A stretch of DNA of 64,000 bases from Streptomyces tibetensis (GCF_007655005.1 NZ_SZVW01000001.1:310001-374000); one strand, 5' to 3'. Positions 9,408 through 18,096 are shown, counted from the first letter of the stretch. Notes: generated from the sequence alone by a model not told the origin. Program-made: numbers and translations.

Positions 9408-10451
9408 TCACTCGGTGTTGACCTTGATCTTGCCGTCGATGATCTCCTGCTTGGCCTTGTTCACCGCGTCCTGGAGACCCGCGACCTTCGCGTACTGCGG
9501 GTTGGACTCCGCGAGGCCCACGCCGTTGACCTTGAGGTCGAAGGTCTGGGTGCCCGTCAGCGGCTTGCCGTCGTGGACCGACTTGGACAGCGTGTAGACC
9601 GCGCCGCCGACGTCCTTGAGCGCGGAGGTGAGGATGTAGTTCTTGTACGGCGCCAGGGCGGCCTGCTTGTACTGGTCGGAGTCGACGCCGATCGCCCAGA
9701 CCTTCGCCTTGGCGGCGGCCTCGATGACACCCTGGCCGGACAGACCGGCGGCCGCGTAGAGCACGTCGGCCTTCTTCTCGATCTGGCCCTCGGCGGCGGC
9801 CTTGCCCTTGTCGGGGCTGGAGAAGCCGCCCTCCTCGGCCGTCTGCGTCAGGTACTGCGACAGGACCTTCACCTTGGAGTTGGTGTCCTGCACGCCCTGC
9901 TTGTAGCCGGCCTCGAACTTGTGGATCAGCGGCACGTCGACACCGCCGACGAAGCCGACGACGTCGGTCTTCGTGGCCTTGGCGGCGGCGACACCGGCGA
10001 GGTAGGAGGCCTGCTCCTCGGCGAAGACGAGGGAGGCGACGTTCTTGCCCGGGACGACGGAGTCCACGATGCCGAAGGTGGTCTTCGGGTACTTGGCGGC
10101 CACGGCCTTCATCGCCGGGCCGTAGGCGAAGCCGACGCCGATGACCGGGTTGTAGCCCTGCTTGGCCAGCGAGGCCAGGCGCTGCTCCTTGTCGGCGTTC
10201 GTCTCGCCCTCGGTGGGCTCGATGTCGGCCGTCTTGTAGCCGAACTCGTCCTTGGCCTTCGTCAGGCCCGCGAAGGCGGCGTCGTTGAAGGACTGGTCGC
10301 CCTTGCCGCCGACGTCGTACGCGATGGCCACGCCGCGGTCGCTGCTGTCACTGTCGCCGCTGTCACTGCTGGTGCCGCCGCAGGCCGTGGCGACGAGCCC
10401 GAGCGACGCGACCCCCACCGCGACACGGGTCAGTTTGGAAATCCGACGCAT
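9408..10451 (-). CDS. BMP-family nucleoside-binding lipoprotein 2
   Basis: The 347-residue paralogue of the 8078-9127 product starts MRRISKLTRVAVGVASLGLV and has the lipobox VATAC before CGG. The conserved stretches AYDVGGKGDQSFNDAAFAG, QGYNPVIGVGFAYG, GFVGGVDVPLIHKFEAG and GLSGQGVIEAA are nearly the same as in paralogue 1. The mature N-terminus instead carries a Ser/Asp-rich linker (SSDSGDSDSSDRG), typical of surface lipoproteins. The start at 10451 follows GGAGAATGGGGAAC. An in-frame extension upstream has no coding character. It probably delivers a related or overlapping nucleoside to the same ABC channel. Confidence 0.93.
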   Translation of the reverse strand: MRRISKLTRVAVGVASLGLVATACGGTSSDSGDSDSSDRGVAIAYDVGGKGDQSFNDAAFAGLTKAKDEFGYKTADIEPTEGETNADKEQRLASLAKQGYNPVIGVGFAYGPAMKAVAAKYPKTTFGIVDSVVPGKNVASLVFAEEQASYLAGVAAAKATKTDVVGFVGGVDVPLIHKFEAGYKQGVQDTNSKVKVLSQYLTQTAEEGGFSSPDKGKAAAEGQIEKKADVLYAAAGLSGQGVIEAAAKAKVWAIGVDSDQYKQAALAPYKNYILTSALKDVGGAVYTLSKSVHDGKPLTGTQTFDLKVNGVGLAESNPQYAKVAGLQDAVNKAKQEIIDGKIKVNTE

Positions 10452-10503
10452 CTGAAGTTCCCCATTCTCCAAAGCCCCGCGATGGGTGCTCGGTTCGGCG
10501 CAC

Positions 10504-10519
10504 ATTAACGCGCGTAGAC
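10504..10519. promoter_or_regulatory. Operator-like motif upstream of lipoprotein gene 2
   Basis: This is the second exact copy of ATTAACGCGCGTAGAC, 53-68 bases before the start codon of the 9408-10451 gene. It has the same orientation as the copy at 9202-9217. The rest of 10520-10756 shows no gene. Confidence 0.65.
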
Positions 10520-10756
10520 ACTCCTGGGAACGGTTCGCCGCGGGGCCGTTATCCATTCGTGCCGATGGCCGGTTACGCCCTTGTGAACCACGGGATCGAA
10601 CGGGGTCGAAAGGTGTAGTCGGGAACACGGCGCGTGCCTACCTCGTGACGCGCACCAGGCTGCCGTGAGGCTGCGCCGCTCGCAACCGGAGGGTAGGCCG
10701 TCGGGCCCGGGGGTGTGGCAGCCCGGGCCGGGGCCGTGAGGGTCGAGGTCGTCGGA

Positions 10757-10853
10757 CCCGTGCGGCGGCGTCGTGGTTTTCGCGCAGTTCCCCGCGCCCC
10801 CGAGCACCCGTGCGGCGCCGTCGTGGCTTGTCGCGCAGTTCCCCGCGCCCCTG
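10757..10853. repeat. Two copies of a Streptomyces-type intergenic repeat
   Basis: Two roughly 48-base units (10757-10805 and 10807-10853) share CCCGTGCGGC, GTCGTGG and the core CGCGCAGTTCCCCGCGCCCC. Such GCGCAGTTCCCCGCGCC tracts are familiar in Streptomyces intergenic DNA as dispersed elements (from general knowledge, not searched here). They lie downstream of the amidohydrolase and could form hairpins that end its transcript. Confidence 0.7.
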
Positions 10854-10909
10854 AGAAAGGCACCACCGCCCCCGCCCGGAGGAAGGCAGGGGCATCCGGT
10901 CAGGCGGTC

Positions 10910-12142
10910 CTAGCGGAGGCCGTTGACCAGGGCCGCGGCTGTGAAGAGTTCCACGCCTACCGTGATGGCCGACTCGTCGACGTCGAAGTCGCCCTGGTGG
11001 AGGTCGCGGATCTGGCGTTCGCCGGGGGTGCGGACGCCCAGGCGGGCCATCGCGCCGGGGACGTGCTCCAGGTACCAGGAGAAGTCCTCGCCGCCGAGGC
11101 TCTGCTCGGTGCCCTCGACGGACTCGACACCGCGCCGGGCGATCATCGCGTCGCGCAGCAGCTCGGTGACGCCGGGCTCGTTGACGACGGGCGGCACGCC
11201 GCGGACGTAGTTGATCTCCGACTTGGCGCGGTACAGGTTGGCGATCTCGTCGATGGCCGCGACCACCACGTCGGGGGCCTGCCGCCACGCCTCCAGGTCG
11301 AGGCAGCGCACGGTGCCGGAGAGCTCGGCGTGCTGCGGGATCACGTTCGGCGCGTGCCCGGACTCGACGCGGCCCCAGGTGATGGCGAGCCCGCTGCGGC
11401 TGTCGAAGCGGCGGCCGACCAGCGCGGGCACGTCGGTGACGACGCGGGCGGCGGCGGTGACCAGGTCGGTCGTGAGGTGGGGGCGGGCGGTGTGGCCGCC
11501 CGGACCGTCGAGGCCGATCTCCAGCCGGTCGCAGGCCGAGGTGATGGGACCCTCGCGGAGTCCGATCTTGCCGGCGTCCACCCGGGGGTCGCAGTGCACG
11601 GCGATGATCGCGCCCACGCCTTCCAGCGCCCCGCACTTGATGACGTCGGCGGCACCGCCGGGCAGCACCTCCTCGGCGGGCTGGAAGATCAGCCGGACGG
11701 GGCGGGGCAGGGCGCCCCGGCGGTGCAGCTCGGCGAGGACGAGGCCGGCGCCGAGGACGACGGTGGTGTGCACGTCATGACCGCAGGCGTGCGCACGGTC
11801 GGGCACGGTCGAGCGGTACGGGCAGTCCGTCTTGGTGTCCGGGATGGGCAGGCCGTCGATGTCGGCCCGCAGGGCCAGCATGCTGGGACCGCCGTCCCAC
11901 TGCTCACCCTCCACGCCGATGTCACAGACGAGTCCGGTCCCCACGGCGAGGACGCGCGGCTTGAGGCCGGCCCGCTCGAGCCGCTCCTTGATCGCGGCGG
12001 TCGTGCGGAACTCCTGGTTGCCGAGCTCCGGGTGCATGTGCAGGTCGCGCCGGAACGCGATGAGCTCGGCCCGCAGAGCGTCGGGCAGCGCACCGGGGAG
12101 CACGGCTCCGCCGGGAAGATCGACCTCGGACTCCAGTGACAT
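10910..12142 (-). CDS. M20D-family amidohydrolase (metal-dependent)
   Basis: The 410-residue hydrolase belongs to the IAA-amino-acid hydrolase / N-acyl-amino-acid amidohydrolase group (M20D), which cleaves N-acyl amino acids or related amides. Metal ligands and catalytic residues can be read in LRADIDGLPI, HACGHDVHT, FQPAEEVLPGGA and VHCDPRV. GGHTARPH marks the lid domain, and SLGGEDFSWYLEHVPGAMARLG is the C-terminal family motif. ATG 12142 is preferred because AAAGGG lies 11 bases upstream. A GTG four codons earlier (12154) has no usable Shine-Dalgarno. The true substrate cannot be read from sequence. No operon partners: it is separated from the lipoprotein gene by repeats and is divergent from a methyltransferase. 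Confidence 0.9.
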   Translation of the reverse strand: MSLESEVDLPGGAVLPGALPDALRAELIAFRRDLHMHPELGNQEFRTTAAIKERLERAGLKPRVLAVGTGLVCDIGVEGEQWDGGPSMLALRADIDGLPIPDTKTDCPYRSTVPDRAHACGHDVHTTVVLGAGLVLAELHRRGALPRPVRLIFQPAEEVLPGGAADVIKCGALEGVGAIIAVHCDPRVDAGKIGLREGPITSACDRLEIGLDGPGGHTARPHLTTDLVTAAARVVTDVPALVGRRFDSRSGLAITWGRVESGHAPNVIPQHAELSGTVRCLDLEAWRQAPDVVVAAIDEIANLYRAKSEINYVRGVPPVVNEPGVTELLRDAMIARRGVESVEGTEQSLGGEDFSWYLEHVPGAMARLGVRTPGERQIRDLHQGDFDVDESAITVGVELFTAAALVNGLR

Positions 12143-12428
12143 CAGTGGCTTCACCCTTTGAAGGGTAGGGCGCCCGGGCGGTCGACCGACCCTGGATCAA
12201 CAAAACTTCAACCCGATAGGGGAAGAAAATATGATCGCCCGGCGCATAGCTATCAAGTGAGATGGGTAAACTCGCCTGCCTTTTGGGCCGGACCGGGCCA
12301 TCCACCCCCCAGAGTGTGACTTCGACCACATCGGCGTCACGACTCCGGTATCCATCCATCCTCTCCACGGATACCACGCCGTGCGCGGCGAACACCGGCG
12401 TGTTCATCTGCCGGACGCGAGTCCCCAC

Positions 12429-12434
12429 TAGTGT
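12429..12434 (+). promoter_or_regulatory. Candidate -10 box for leaderless methyltransferase mRNA
   Basis: TAGTGT matches the Streptomyces -10 pattern and lies seven bases before the GTG at 12442, so the start codon could be the transcript's first base. No good -35 was seen. The divergent region 12143-12428 is otherwise empty. It includes an A-rich, lower-GC stretch near 12225-12260. Confidence 0.35.
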
Positions 12435-12441
12435 GCGCTTC

Positions 12442-13131
12442 GTGCGCGCCCCCGATTTTGTCGAGTCCACGCAGGCCTCGTACGACGCCATCGCCGAGGC
12501 CTACGCCGCTGAGCACCCCGACAGCCTGGCCGGAAGACCGCTGGAGCGGGCGCTGCTGTCGGCCTTCGTGGAGCTGGTCCGGGCGCCGGGGGCGCCCGGC
12601 CGGCCGCCGGTCGCGGACATCGGCAGCGGGCCGGGGTACGTGACGGCGCGGCTGCACGAGGCCGGGCTGCCGGTGTTCGGGGTCGACGCGTCGCCCCGCA
12701 TGGTGGCCCTGGCCCGTCGCGCCCACCCGCAGCTGCGCTTCCACGTCGGTTCGATGACGGCCCTGGACCTGCCGGAGGCGACGCTCGGAGGCATCGTCGC
12801 GCTCTACTCGATCATCCATGTGCCGGACGATCACCTGCCGTCCGTCTTCGCCGGGTTCCGCCGCGTCCTGCTGCCGGGGGCGCCGGTGCTGCTCGGCTTC
12901 CAGTCCGGGGACGAGGACGGGCATCAGCGCCTGACCGAGCGCTTCGGGCAGGAGATCTCGCTCGACTACTACTGGCGCACTCCGGACACCGTCGTCGAGC
13001 ACCTCACCGGGGCGGGCCTCGACCTCCACGCCCGTGTCCTGCGCGAGCCCGAGGCCGGGGAGAAGCTGCCGCGCGCGTTTCTGCTCGCGCGCAGGCCGGC
13101 GGTGGACGGGGAGCCCGCGGCGGAGGCGTAG
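12442..13131 (+). CDS. Class I SAM-dependent methyltransferase
   Basis: The 229-residue protein has a Rossmann-type methyltransferase fold. Motif I is VADIGSGPGYVTARLHEAG, followed by the acidic post-I residue in VFGVDASPRMVALARR and motif IV/post-IV in IVALYSIIHVPDDHL. The N-terminal helix SYDAIAEAYA is typical of ubiE/COQ5-like small-molecule methyltransferases. The start is uncertain: GTG 12442 (VRAPDFVESTQ) and GTG 12433 are both in frame without a Shine-Dalgarno, and an open frame continues farther upstream to 12262. I favour 12442 on the basis of the -10-like box. The substrate is unknown. It converges on the glycopolymer operon with a 39-base gap. Confidence 0.82.
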   Translation: MRAPDFVESTQASYDAIAEAYAAEHPDSLAGRPLERALLSAFVELVRAPGAPGRPPVADIGSGPGYVTARLHEAGLPVFGVDASPRMVALARRAHPQLRFHVGSMTALDLPEATLGGIVALYSIIHVPDDHLPSVFAGFRRVLLPGAPVLLGFQSGDEDGHQRLTERFGQEISLDYYWRTPDTVVEHLTGAGLDLHARVLREPEAGEKLPRAFLLARRPAVDGEPAAEA

Positions 13132-13170
13132 GGCCTGTCGTCCGGTCCAGCGACCAGGGGGCTCCGGTTC

Positions 13171-14394
13171 CTATCCGGCCGCCACCGCTCCCGGTGCCCC
13201 TGCCGGGCCCGGCAGGCCCGAGGGGGGCGGTGGGCCCGAGGGGCGCGGTGGGGCGGTGAAGCGCGCCGTGCCCGCCGGTCCCGTGGGGTCGGCCGGCTCC
13301 GCCGTGCCCGGGTGCGGCGGCCCCGGCGGAGACACCGGGGCCGCCGGCGACAGCCGGTGCACGTCCCGGGCCGTTCCCGTCACCCCGGACAGGAAGCCCT
13401 GGGCGCGTGGGGAGGCGTTCTCGGTGAGCCAGGCGGGGTCGATGTCGCAGACCGCGACGCGTACCTCCGTGCCGGACAGGGCGAGGGGGAGGGTGTGGAC
13501 GACCGTGGAGGGGAAGCTGAGGATCGTCCGGCCGATGGGGCCGCGGCGGGCGATCAGTTCGAGGGGGAGCTCGGGGCGGACGATTTCCAGGCCCGTTGCG
13601 ACCGCGAGGCGGTGGAGCTTGTCCGTGCTCTCGCGGCGGTGGGCGAAGTAGCGGGTGGCGCCGTGCGCCCTGGCCAGGGCGTGGACGGCCTCCAGATAGC
13701 GGCCGTCGTCCACCACGCCGGTCTCCACCAGGGACGTGCCGACCAGGTCGGCGCCCTTGGTGATCCGGGGCGGGCCGAAACGGGCCCGGGTCCAGGCGAA
13801 GGTGTTCTCGCTGACCGTGACGCCCGCCGGGGTCTCCTCCATCGGCATGGAGGAGAAGATCTCGATGCGGCGACGGTCGCCGGGGGTCAGCCGGCGGCGG
13901 GCCGAGGCCGACACCGGCGCGAAGACCACGTCCCGCGGGCCGGGGCGGCCGCCCTTGCGGTGCCAGCGCACCAGCCGCTCGCCACGGGCCAGCTGCCCGA
14001 CGAACTCCATCGTCGCCGTGCCGTCGTCGACGACGACCAGGTCACGGGCGCGGGTGATCGTCAGCAGCAGCTGGACGTAGCGGGAGAAGGGGTCCCCCAG
14101 CACGACGCGGCGTGCCCTGCGCAGCAGGCCGGTCAGTCCGCCGATGGTCTGGAAGGGCGCGAGCGGCCCGCCGCGCGCTTCCTCCCAGCGGACCTCGTGC
14201 CCCTCGTCGCGGGCCAGGTCGGACATCCGACGCAGCTGGCCGCGCGTCATCGGGTCGACGGGCGACAGCACCACGAGGGTGAGCCCCACGCCGGGGGCGT
14301 GCGCGTGCGCCCACTCCAGCACGTTCAGCAGCTGTACCGGGCTCTCGACGAAGGCGAGAGTGTGGGGGCCGGCCTTCCCGGCGCGGGGGCTCAT
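13171..14394 (-). CDS. Polysialyltransferase-like glycosyltransferase with a variant HP motif
   Basis: The 407-residue protein resembles the alpha-2,8-polysialyltransferase (POLYST, GT52-like) group, which transfers nonulosonic acids from CMP donors. Typical features are HTLAFVESPVQLLNVLEWA at the N-terminus, the acidic motif VVVDDGTATMEF near residue 120, and a later Ser-rich stretch ILSFPSTVVHTLPLAL. The usual His-Pro motif appears here as AHRRES near residue 247, so Pro is replaced by Arg. The last 60 residues are a Pro/Gly-rich tail without predicted fold. The ATG at 14394 is chosen because coding character begins there. Last gene of the minus-strand operon, 46 bases after the NeuB-type gene, so it probably uses the CMP-sugar made by its neighbours. 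Confidence 0.78.
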   Translation of the reverse strand: MSPRAGKAGPHTLAFVESPVQLLNVLEWAHAHAPGVGLTLVVLSPVDPMTRGQLRRMSDLARDEGHEVRWEEARGGPLAPFQTIGGLTGLLRRARRVVLGDPFSRYVQLLLTITRARDLVVVDDGTATMEFVGQLARGERLVRWHRKGGRPGPRDVVFAPVSASARRRLTPGDRRRIEIFSSMPMEETPAGVTVSENTFAWTRARFGPPRITKGADLVGTSLVETGVVDDGRYLEAVHALARAHGATRYFAHRRESTDKLHRLAVATGLEIVRPELPLELIARRGPIGRTILSFPSTVVHTLPLALSGTEVRVAVCDIDPAWLTENASPRAQGFLSGVTGTARDVHRLSPAAPVSPPGPPHPGTAEPADPTGPAGTARFTAPPRPSGPPPPSGLPGPAGAPGAVAAG

Positions 14395-14440
14395 CGACGT
14401 ACGACCGTCCCGTCGTAAGGGGGGTTGTGGGGGTGTGCGT

Positions 14441-15379
14441 TCAGACGCCGACCGGCTCGCCCGCCGCCGTGGCGATCTCCGCCTCGGCGACCACACCGGC
14501 GACGCGGCGCAGCTTCTTCATCGGGCCCAGCTCGGACTCGTAGACCTTCTTGACGCCGTCGCCGAGGGAGGCCTCGATGGTGCGGATGTCGCGGACGAGG
14601 CGCGTGAGGCCCTGCGGCTCCACGGAGGCGGCCTGGTCGGAGCCCCACATGGCGCGGTCGAGGGTGATGTGACGCTCGACGAAGGTGGCGCCGAGGGCGA
14701 CCGCGGCGAGCGTGGTCTGGAGGCCGGTCTCGTGGCCGGAGTAGCCGATCGGGACGTTCGGGTACTCCTCCTGCAGGGTGTTGATCACGCGGAGGTTGAG
14801 CTCCTCGGCCTTCGCCGGGTAGGTCGAAGTGGCGTGGCAGAGAAGGATGTTCTCGCTGCCCAGGACCTCGACCGCGTGGCGGATCTGCTTCGGGGTCGAC
14901 ATGCCGGAGGACAGGATGATCGTGCGGCCGGTCGCGCGCAGGGCGCGCAGCAGCTCGTCGTCCGTGAGGGAGGCGGAGGCGACCTTGTGGGCGGGGACGT
15001 CGAACTTCTCCAGGAAGGCGACGGCCTCGGTGTCCCACGGGGAGGCGAACCAGTCGATGCCCTTCTTCTTGCAGTAGGCGTCGATCTGGCCGTACTCCTC
15101 CTCGCCGAACTCCACGCGGTGGCGGTAGTCGATGTACGTCATGCGGCCCCAGGGGGTGTCGCGCTCGATGTCCCACTGGTCGCGCGGGGTGCAGATCTCC
15201 GGGGTGCGCTTCTGGAACTTGACCGCGTCGCAGCCGGCCTCGGCGGCGGCGTCGATGAGCTTGAAGGCGTTCTCGATGTCGCCGTTGTGGTTGATGCCGA
15301 TCTCGCCGGTGACGTAGACGGGGCGGCCGGGGCCGGCCTCGCGCGAACCGAACTTGCGGATGCGGGAGTTGTTGCTCAT
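14441..15379 (-). CDS. NeuB-type nonulosonic acid synthase without the C-terminal antifreeze-like domain
   Basis: This family condenses phosphoenolpyruvate with a hexose derivative to give a nine-carbon acid. The 312-residue TIM-barrel shows GEIGINHNGDIENAFKLID, CDAVKFQKRTPEIC, DWFASPWDTEAVAFLE, IGYSGHETG and FVERHITLDRAMWGSDQAAS. The two His residues that bind metal in known NeuB enzymes (in the GxSGHE and ERHxT motifs) are present. The protein ends soon after the barrel, so the SAF/antifreeze-like domain usual in NeuB (about 60 residues) is absent. ATG 15379 has AAGGAAC about nine bases upstream. It lies 13 bases after the cytidylyltransferase-phosphatase gene. With no NeuC epimerase nearby, the acceptor may be mannose 6-phosphate (Kdn 9-phosphate synthase activity), which is inference. 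Confidence 0.88.
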   Translation of the reverse strand: MSNNSRIRKFGSREAGPGRPVYVTGEIGINHNGDIENAFKLIDAAAEAGCDAVKFQKRTPEICTPRDQWDIERDTPWGRMTYIDYRHRVEFGEEEYGQIDAYCKKKGIDWFASPWDTEAVAFLEKFDVPAHKVASASLTDDELLRALRATGRTIILSSGMSTPKQIRHAVEVLGSENILLCHATSTYPAKAEELNLRVINTLQEEYPNVPIGYSGHETGLQTTLAAVALGATFVERHITLDRAMWGSDQAASVEPQGLTRLVRDIRTIEASLGDGVKKVYESELGPMKKLRRVAGVVAEAEIATAAGEPVGV

Positions 15380-15392
15380 GGCGAAGAGTTCC

Positions 15393-16640
15393 TTACTTGG
15401 TGAGGGAATCGAGAGAGGGGCCGAGGATCCAGCTGGCGATCTCCCGGATCGCGCCGTCACCGCCGGGGACGGTGGTGACCGCGCGTGCGGCGCCGCGCAC
15501 GACGTCGTGGGCGCTCGCGACCGCCACGGGCCAGCCCACGAGGGCGAAGCACGGGAGGTCATTGACGTCGTTGCCGACGTAGAGCACGCGCTCCGGCGCG
15601 ATGCCCTGCTCCTCGCACCACTGCTTCAGCGCGAGGTCCTTGCGGTCGATGCCGTGCAGCACCGGGAGCTTGAGCTTCCGGGCCCGGGCGGCGACCACAG
15701 GGTTCTGTTCCGTGGACAGGATCAGCATCTTCAGGCGACCGCTCGCTCGGAGGGCCGCGATGCCGAGTCCGTCCCCGCGGTGCACGGAGACGAACTCCCG
15801 TCCGTCGGAGTCGACCAGCACCCGGTCGTCGGTCTGGGTGCCGTCGAAGTCGAGGACGACCGCGTCGATGTCGTCGGCGGTCGGGAGGGCGCCGGGGCGG
15901 TCCGCGTCGAAGAGCGGTGCGAGGGCCCGGGCGCGGGCGAGGTCGTGCGGGTCGTCGATCTCCAGCACGCGGGCCGGGTCGGTCCGGACGAGTTCGGTGT
16001 GTCCGAAGAAGCGGTGCTGGTGCTTGCGGAAGCCCGCCGCGTCCATCGCGTAGGCGGCGCCGGTCTCCAGCAGGTCCTGGGGGCGGTCCTGGCGGCGGGG
16101 CCGGAAGGACTTGTCGTGGTTGACGCCGTAGCCGCCGGTCCCCTCCCCGGAGGTGGCCTCGGTGTCGGCGTCCCTCCAGATGAACCCGTGGAACGGCGCC
16201 ACGGTCACCGCGGTGTCGGCGCCGTTCTCGGCGATCGCGCCGGCCACCCCGTCGATGTCCTCGCGGACGATGAACGGGCTGGTGCACTGCACGAGCAGGA
16301 CCACGTCCACCGGCGCCCCGTGCAGGGCCTCGTGGGCGTCCATGGCGTGCAGGACGGCGGCCTCGGAGGTGGCGGTGTCGCCGGCGATGGCGGCGGGCCG
16401 CAGCACGACCTCGGCTCCGGCCTCGCGGGCGGCGGCCGCGATGGCCTGGTCGTCGGTGGAGACCACGACGTCCGTCACCAGCCGGGTCGACCGGCACTCG
16501 CGCACCGCCCGTGCCACCAGCGGGACACCGCCGACGGGGAGGAGGTTCTTCGCGGGCACGCCCTTGGAGCCGCCGCGCGCGGGGATCACCGCGAGCACGC
16601 GGCGCACGGAGGCGCCTCGGCCCGCTTGTGGATGGGACAT
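15393..16640 (-). CDS. CMP-nonulosonate synthetase fused to a KdsC-like HAD phosphatase
   Basis: This is a 415-residue two-domain enzyme. The N-terminal half (about residues 15-240) is a NeuA-type cytidylyltransferase with VLAVIPARGGSKGVPAKN, LLVQCTSPFIVREDID and an ETGAAYAMD segment. The C-terminal half (about 260-415) is a HAD phosphatase with VVLDFDGTQTDDRV, LILSTEQN, GIDRKDLALKQW and YVGNDVNDLPCF, similar to KdsC. Fusion of a phosphatase suggests that the synthase product is a 9-phosphate that must be dephosphorylated before activation to the CMP sugar, as in Kdn pathways. The start at 16640 has AAGGAG nine bases upstream. It is 35 bases downstream of the glycosyltransferase at 16676. Confidence 0.9.
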   Translation of the reverse strand: MSHPQAGRGASVRRVLAVIPARGGSKGVPAKNLLPVGGVPLVARAVRECRSTRLVTDVVVSTDDQAIAAAAREAGAEVVLRPAAIAGDTATSEAAVLHAMDAHEALHGAPVDVVLLVQCTSPFIVREDIDGVAGAIAENGADTAVTVAPFHGFIWRDADTEATSGEGTGGYGVNHDKSFRPRRQDRPQDLLETGAAYAMDAAGFRKHQHRFFGHTELVRTDPARVLEIDDPHDLARARALAPLFDADRPGALPTADDIDAVVLDFDGTQTDDRVLVDSDGREFVSVHRGDGLGIAALRASGRLKMLILSTEQNPVVAARARKLKLPVLHGIDRKDLALKQWCEEQGIAPERVLYVGNDVNDLPCFALVGWPVAVASAHDVVRGAARAVTTVPGGDGAIREIASWILGPSLDSLTK

Positions 16641-16675
16641 GGGGTCTACTCCTTGGGCAGGGGTCTCGGGGCGGC

Positions 16676-18046
16676 TCACAGCTCCCCCATCCGCCGGATG
16701 ACGGGCGCCACGCGCTGCACGCCGTGGCGGTAGGCGCCGCGCGCCGCCCGGCGCACGATCTGCCGGACCGGTCCGGGGTCCTTGTCGGCGGCGGGCGCGC
16801 CGGGCAGCGGGGTGCCGTCCGGGCCGAGGTGGTGGCGGGCGAGGATCCTGGGCAGATAGCCGGGCGCGGTGACGGGGGTGTAGTACGGGGTCAGCGGGGG
16901 CAGGCCGCCGGGCCGGTCGAGCAGCTCGGCGATGCGTTCCCGGGCCGCGTCGAAGGCGGAGTCGTAGGATCCGTCGGCCGCGACGCCCTGCCGGGAGACC
17001 CACTCCTCGTCGGGCACGGGCCGGTGCCCGGCGTCGAGCTGGTCCCAGGAGGCGAGGCAGCCGGAGCCCACGAAGTGGTGGTTGCCGAGCGACTCGCGGA
17101 TGCCGAGGTCGCTCAGCACGACGGTCGGGATGCGGCGGTGCAGCGACTCCAGGGCCGCCGTGGAGCTGACGGTCACCAGCAGGTCGGTCCGGTCGAGGAC
17201 CTCGCCCATGTTGCCGTAGACGAGGCTGAAGTTGGCGGGCGGATCGAGGCGCTGCACCAGCTTCTGGTACGGCAACTCCTCGATGTGGGTCGTGTGTTCG
17301 CCCGGCTTGGAGCGCAGCTTCAGCAGCACCTCGCGCTCGGGGTGCCTGCGGGCGTGCTGCACCAGCCGGTTCAGCAGGTACGTACGGTCCTTGCGGCTGT
17401 CCGGGACGGAGGGCTGGGCTGCGAACACCACCGTGTAGGGCCTGCGCCCTTGCTTCGCGGAGAGGTCGTGTTCACCTTCGTACGGCGCGCCGCCGAGGAA
17501 CGGCAGGGCCACCTCCGTCACCGACGAGGCGTCGGCGCCCACTCCCTCGTAGACGGCCCGGAAACGGTCCGCGTCCTGGCGGGAGTTGGCGAGCACCAGG
17601 TCCGCGCCGTGCCGCAGCAGCAGGCCGTCGGCGAGCTTCTCGTAGACGACACCGACGTAGCCGGTGACGACGACGGGCCGCGAGGCGCGGTGCTCCCAGA
17701 CACGTGCCAGGCCGTGCAGCATCGCCTGCACACCGCCGCCGACCAGGGACAGGACCAGGACGTCGTAGGTTCCCTCGGCCATGGCGCGCAGAAACTCGAC
17801 GGCGGTGACCTCCCGAAGCGAGTCGGCGCGCACGCCCACTTCCTGAAGCTGGCGCGGGGTGGGCGTCGCCCGGCCGCGCAGCAGGAATCCGTCGAGGAGG
17901 GGGCCGCCTTGCGCGGCTTCGCGCGCTGCGGCTTCCATGGACGGTCCCGGGGCGATGCGGTCCGCGGTCAGCGCACCCCATTTCCATCGGGTGTCGCTGT
18001 CCGCGAGGACGGCGATTCGCGGGCGCTTCGGTGTACTTGCTGGCAC
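16676..18046 (-). CDS. Putative glycosyltransferase (DUF6716-like), first gene of glycopolymer operon
   Basis: The 456-residue cytosolic protein begins VPASTPKRPRIAVLADSD and has two Rossmann-like halves. VVVTGYVGVVYEKLADGLLL and ADLVLANSRQDADRFRAVY in the first half, and LLKLRSKPGEHTTHIEELPY and TDLLVTVSSTAALESLHRRI in the second, look like a GT-B glycosyltransferase acting on CMP- or nucleotide sugars. I connect it to the DUF6716 family from memory of similar Streptomyces proteins; the activity is not demonstrated. GTG 18046 lies about 15 bases after the predicted transcription start, with a good promoter at 18068-18096. It heads a four-gene operon with the nonulosonate activation genes. 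Confidence 0.72.
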   Translation of the reverse strand: MPASTPKRPRIAVLADSDTRWKWGALTADRIAPGPSMEAAAREAAQGGPLLDGFLLRGRATPTPRQLQEVGVRADSLREVTAVEFLRAMAEGTYDVLVLSLVGGGVQAMLHGLARVWEHRASRPVVVTGYVGVVYEKLADGLLLRHGADLVLANSRQDADRFRAVYEGVGADASSVTEVALPFLGGAPYEGEHDLSAKQGRRPYTVVFAAQPSVPDSRKDRTYLLNRLVQHARRHPEREVLLKLRSKPGEHTTHIEELPYQKLVQRLDPPANFSLVYGNMGEVLDRTDLLVTVSSTAALESLHRRIPTVVLSDLGIRESLGNHHFVGSGCLASWDQLDAGHRPVPDEEWVSRQGVAADGSYDSAFDAARERIAELLDRPGGLPPLTPYYTPVTAPGYLPRILARHHLGPDGTPLPGAPAADKDPGPVRQIVRRAARGAYRHGVQRVAPVIRRMGEL

Positions 18047-18067
18047 GTCGACGACGCTAGGAAGCGA

Positions 18068-18096
18068 ATCCTAGGTATGGCGGAACCCCGACTCAA
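18068..18096 (-). promoter_or_regulatory. Vegetative-type promoter of the minus-strand glycopolymer operon
   Basis: On the minus strand, TTGAGT (18096-18091) and TAGGAT (18073-18068) are separated by exactly 17 bases. This fits a housekeeping sigma (HrdB-like) promoter. The predicted start is near 18061, giving a leader of about 15 bases before GTG 18046. Confidence 0.65.

Noticed and set aside
6359..9421. A plus-strand frame of 1,020 codons over the nucleoside operon
   Set aside because: Mirror frame of the ATPase and lipoprotein genes, with no fold or motif.
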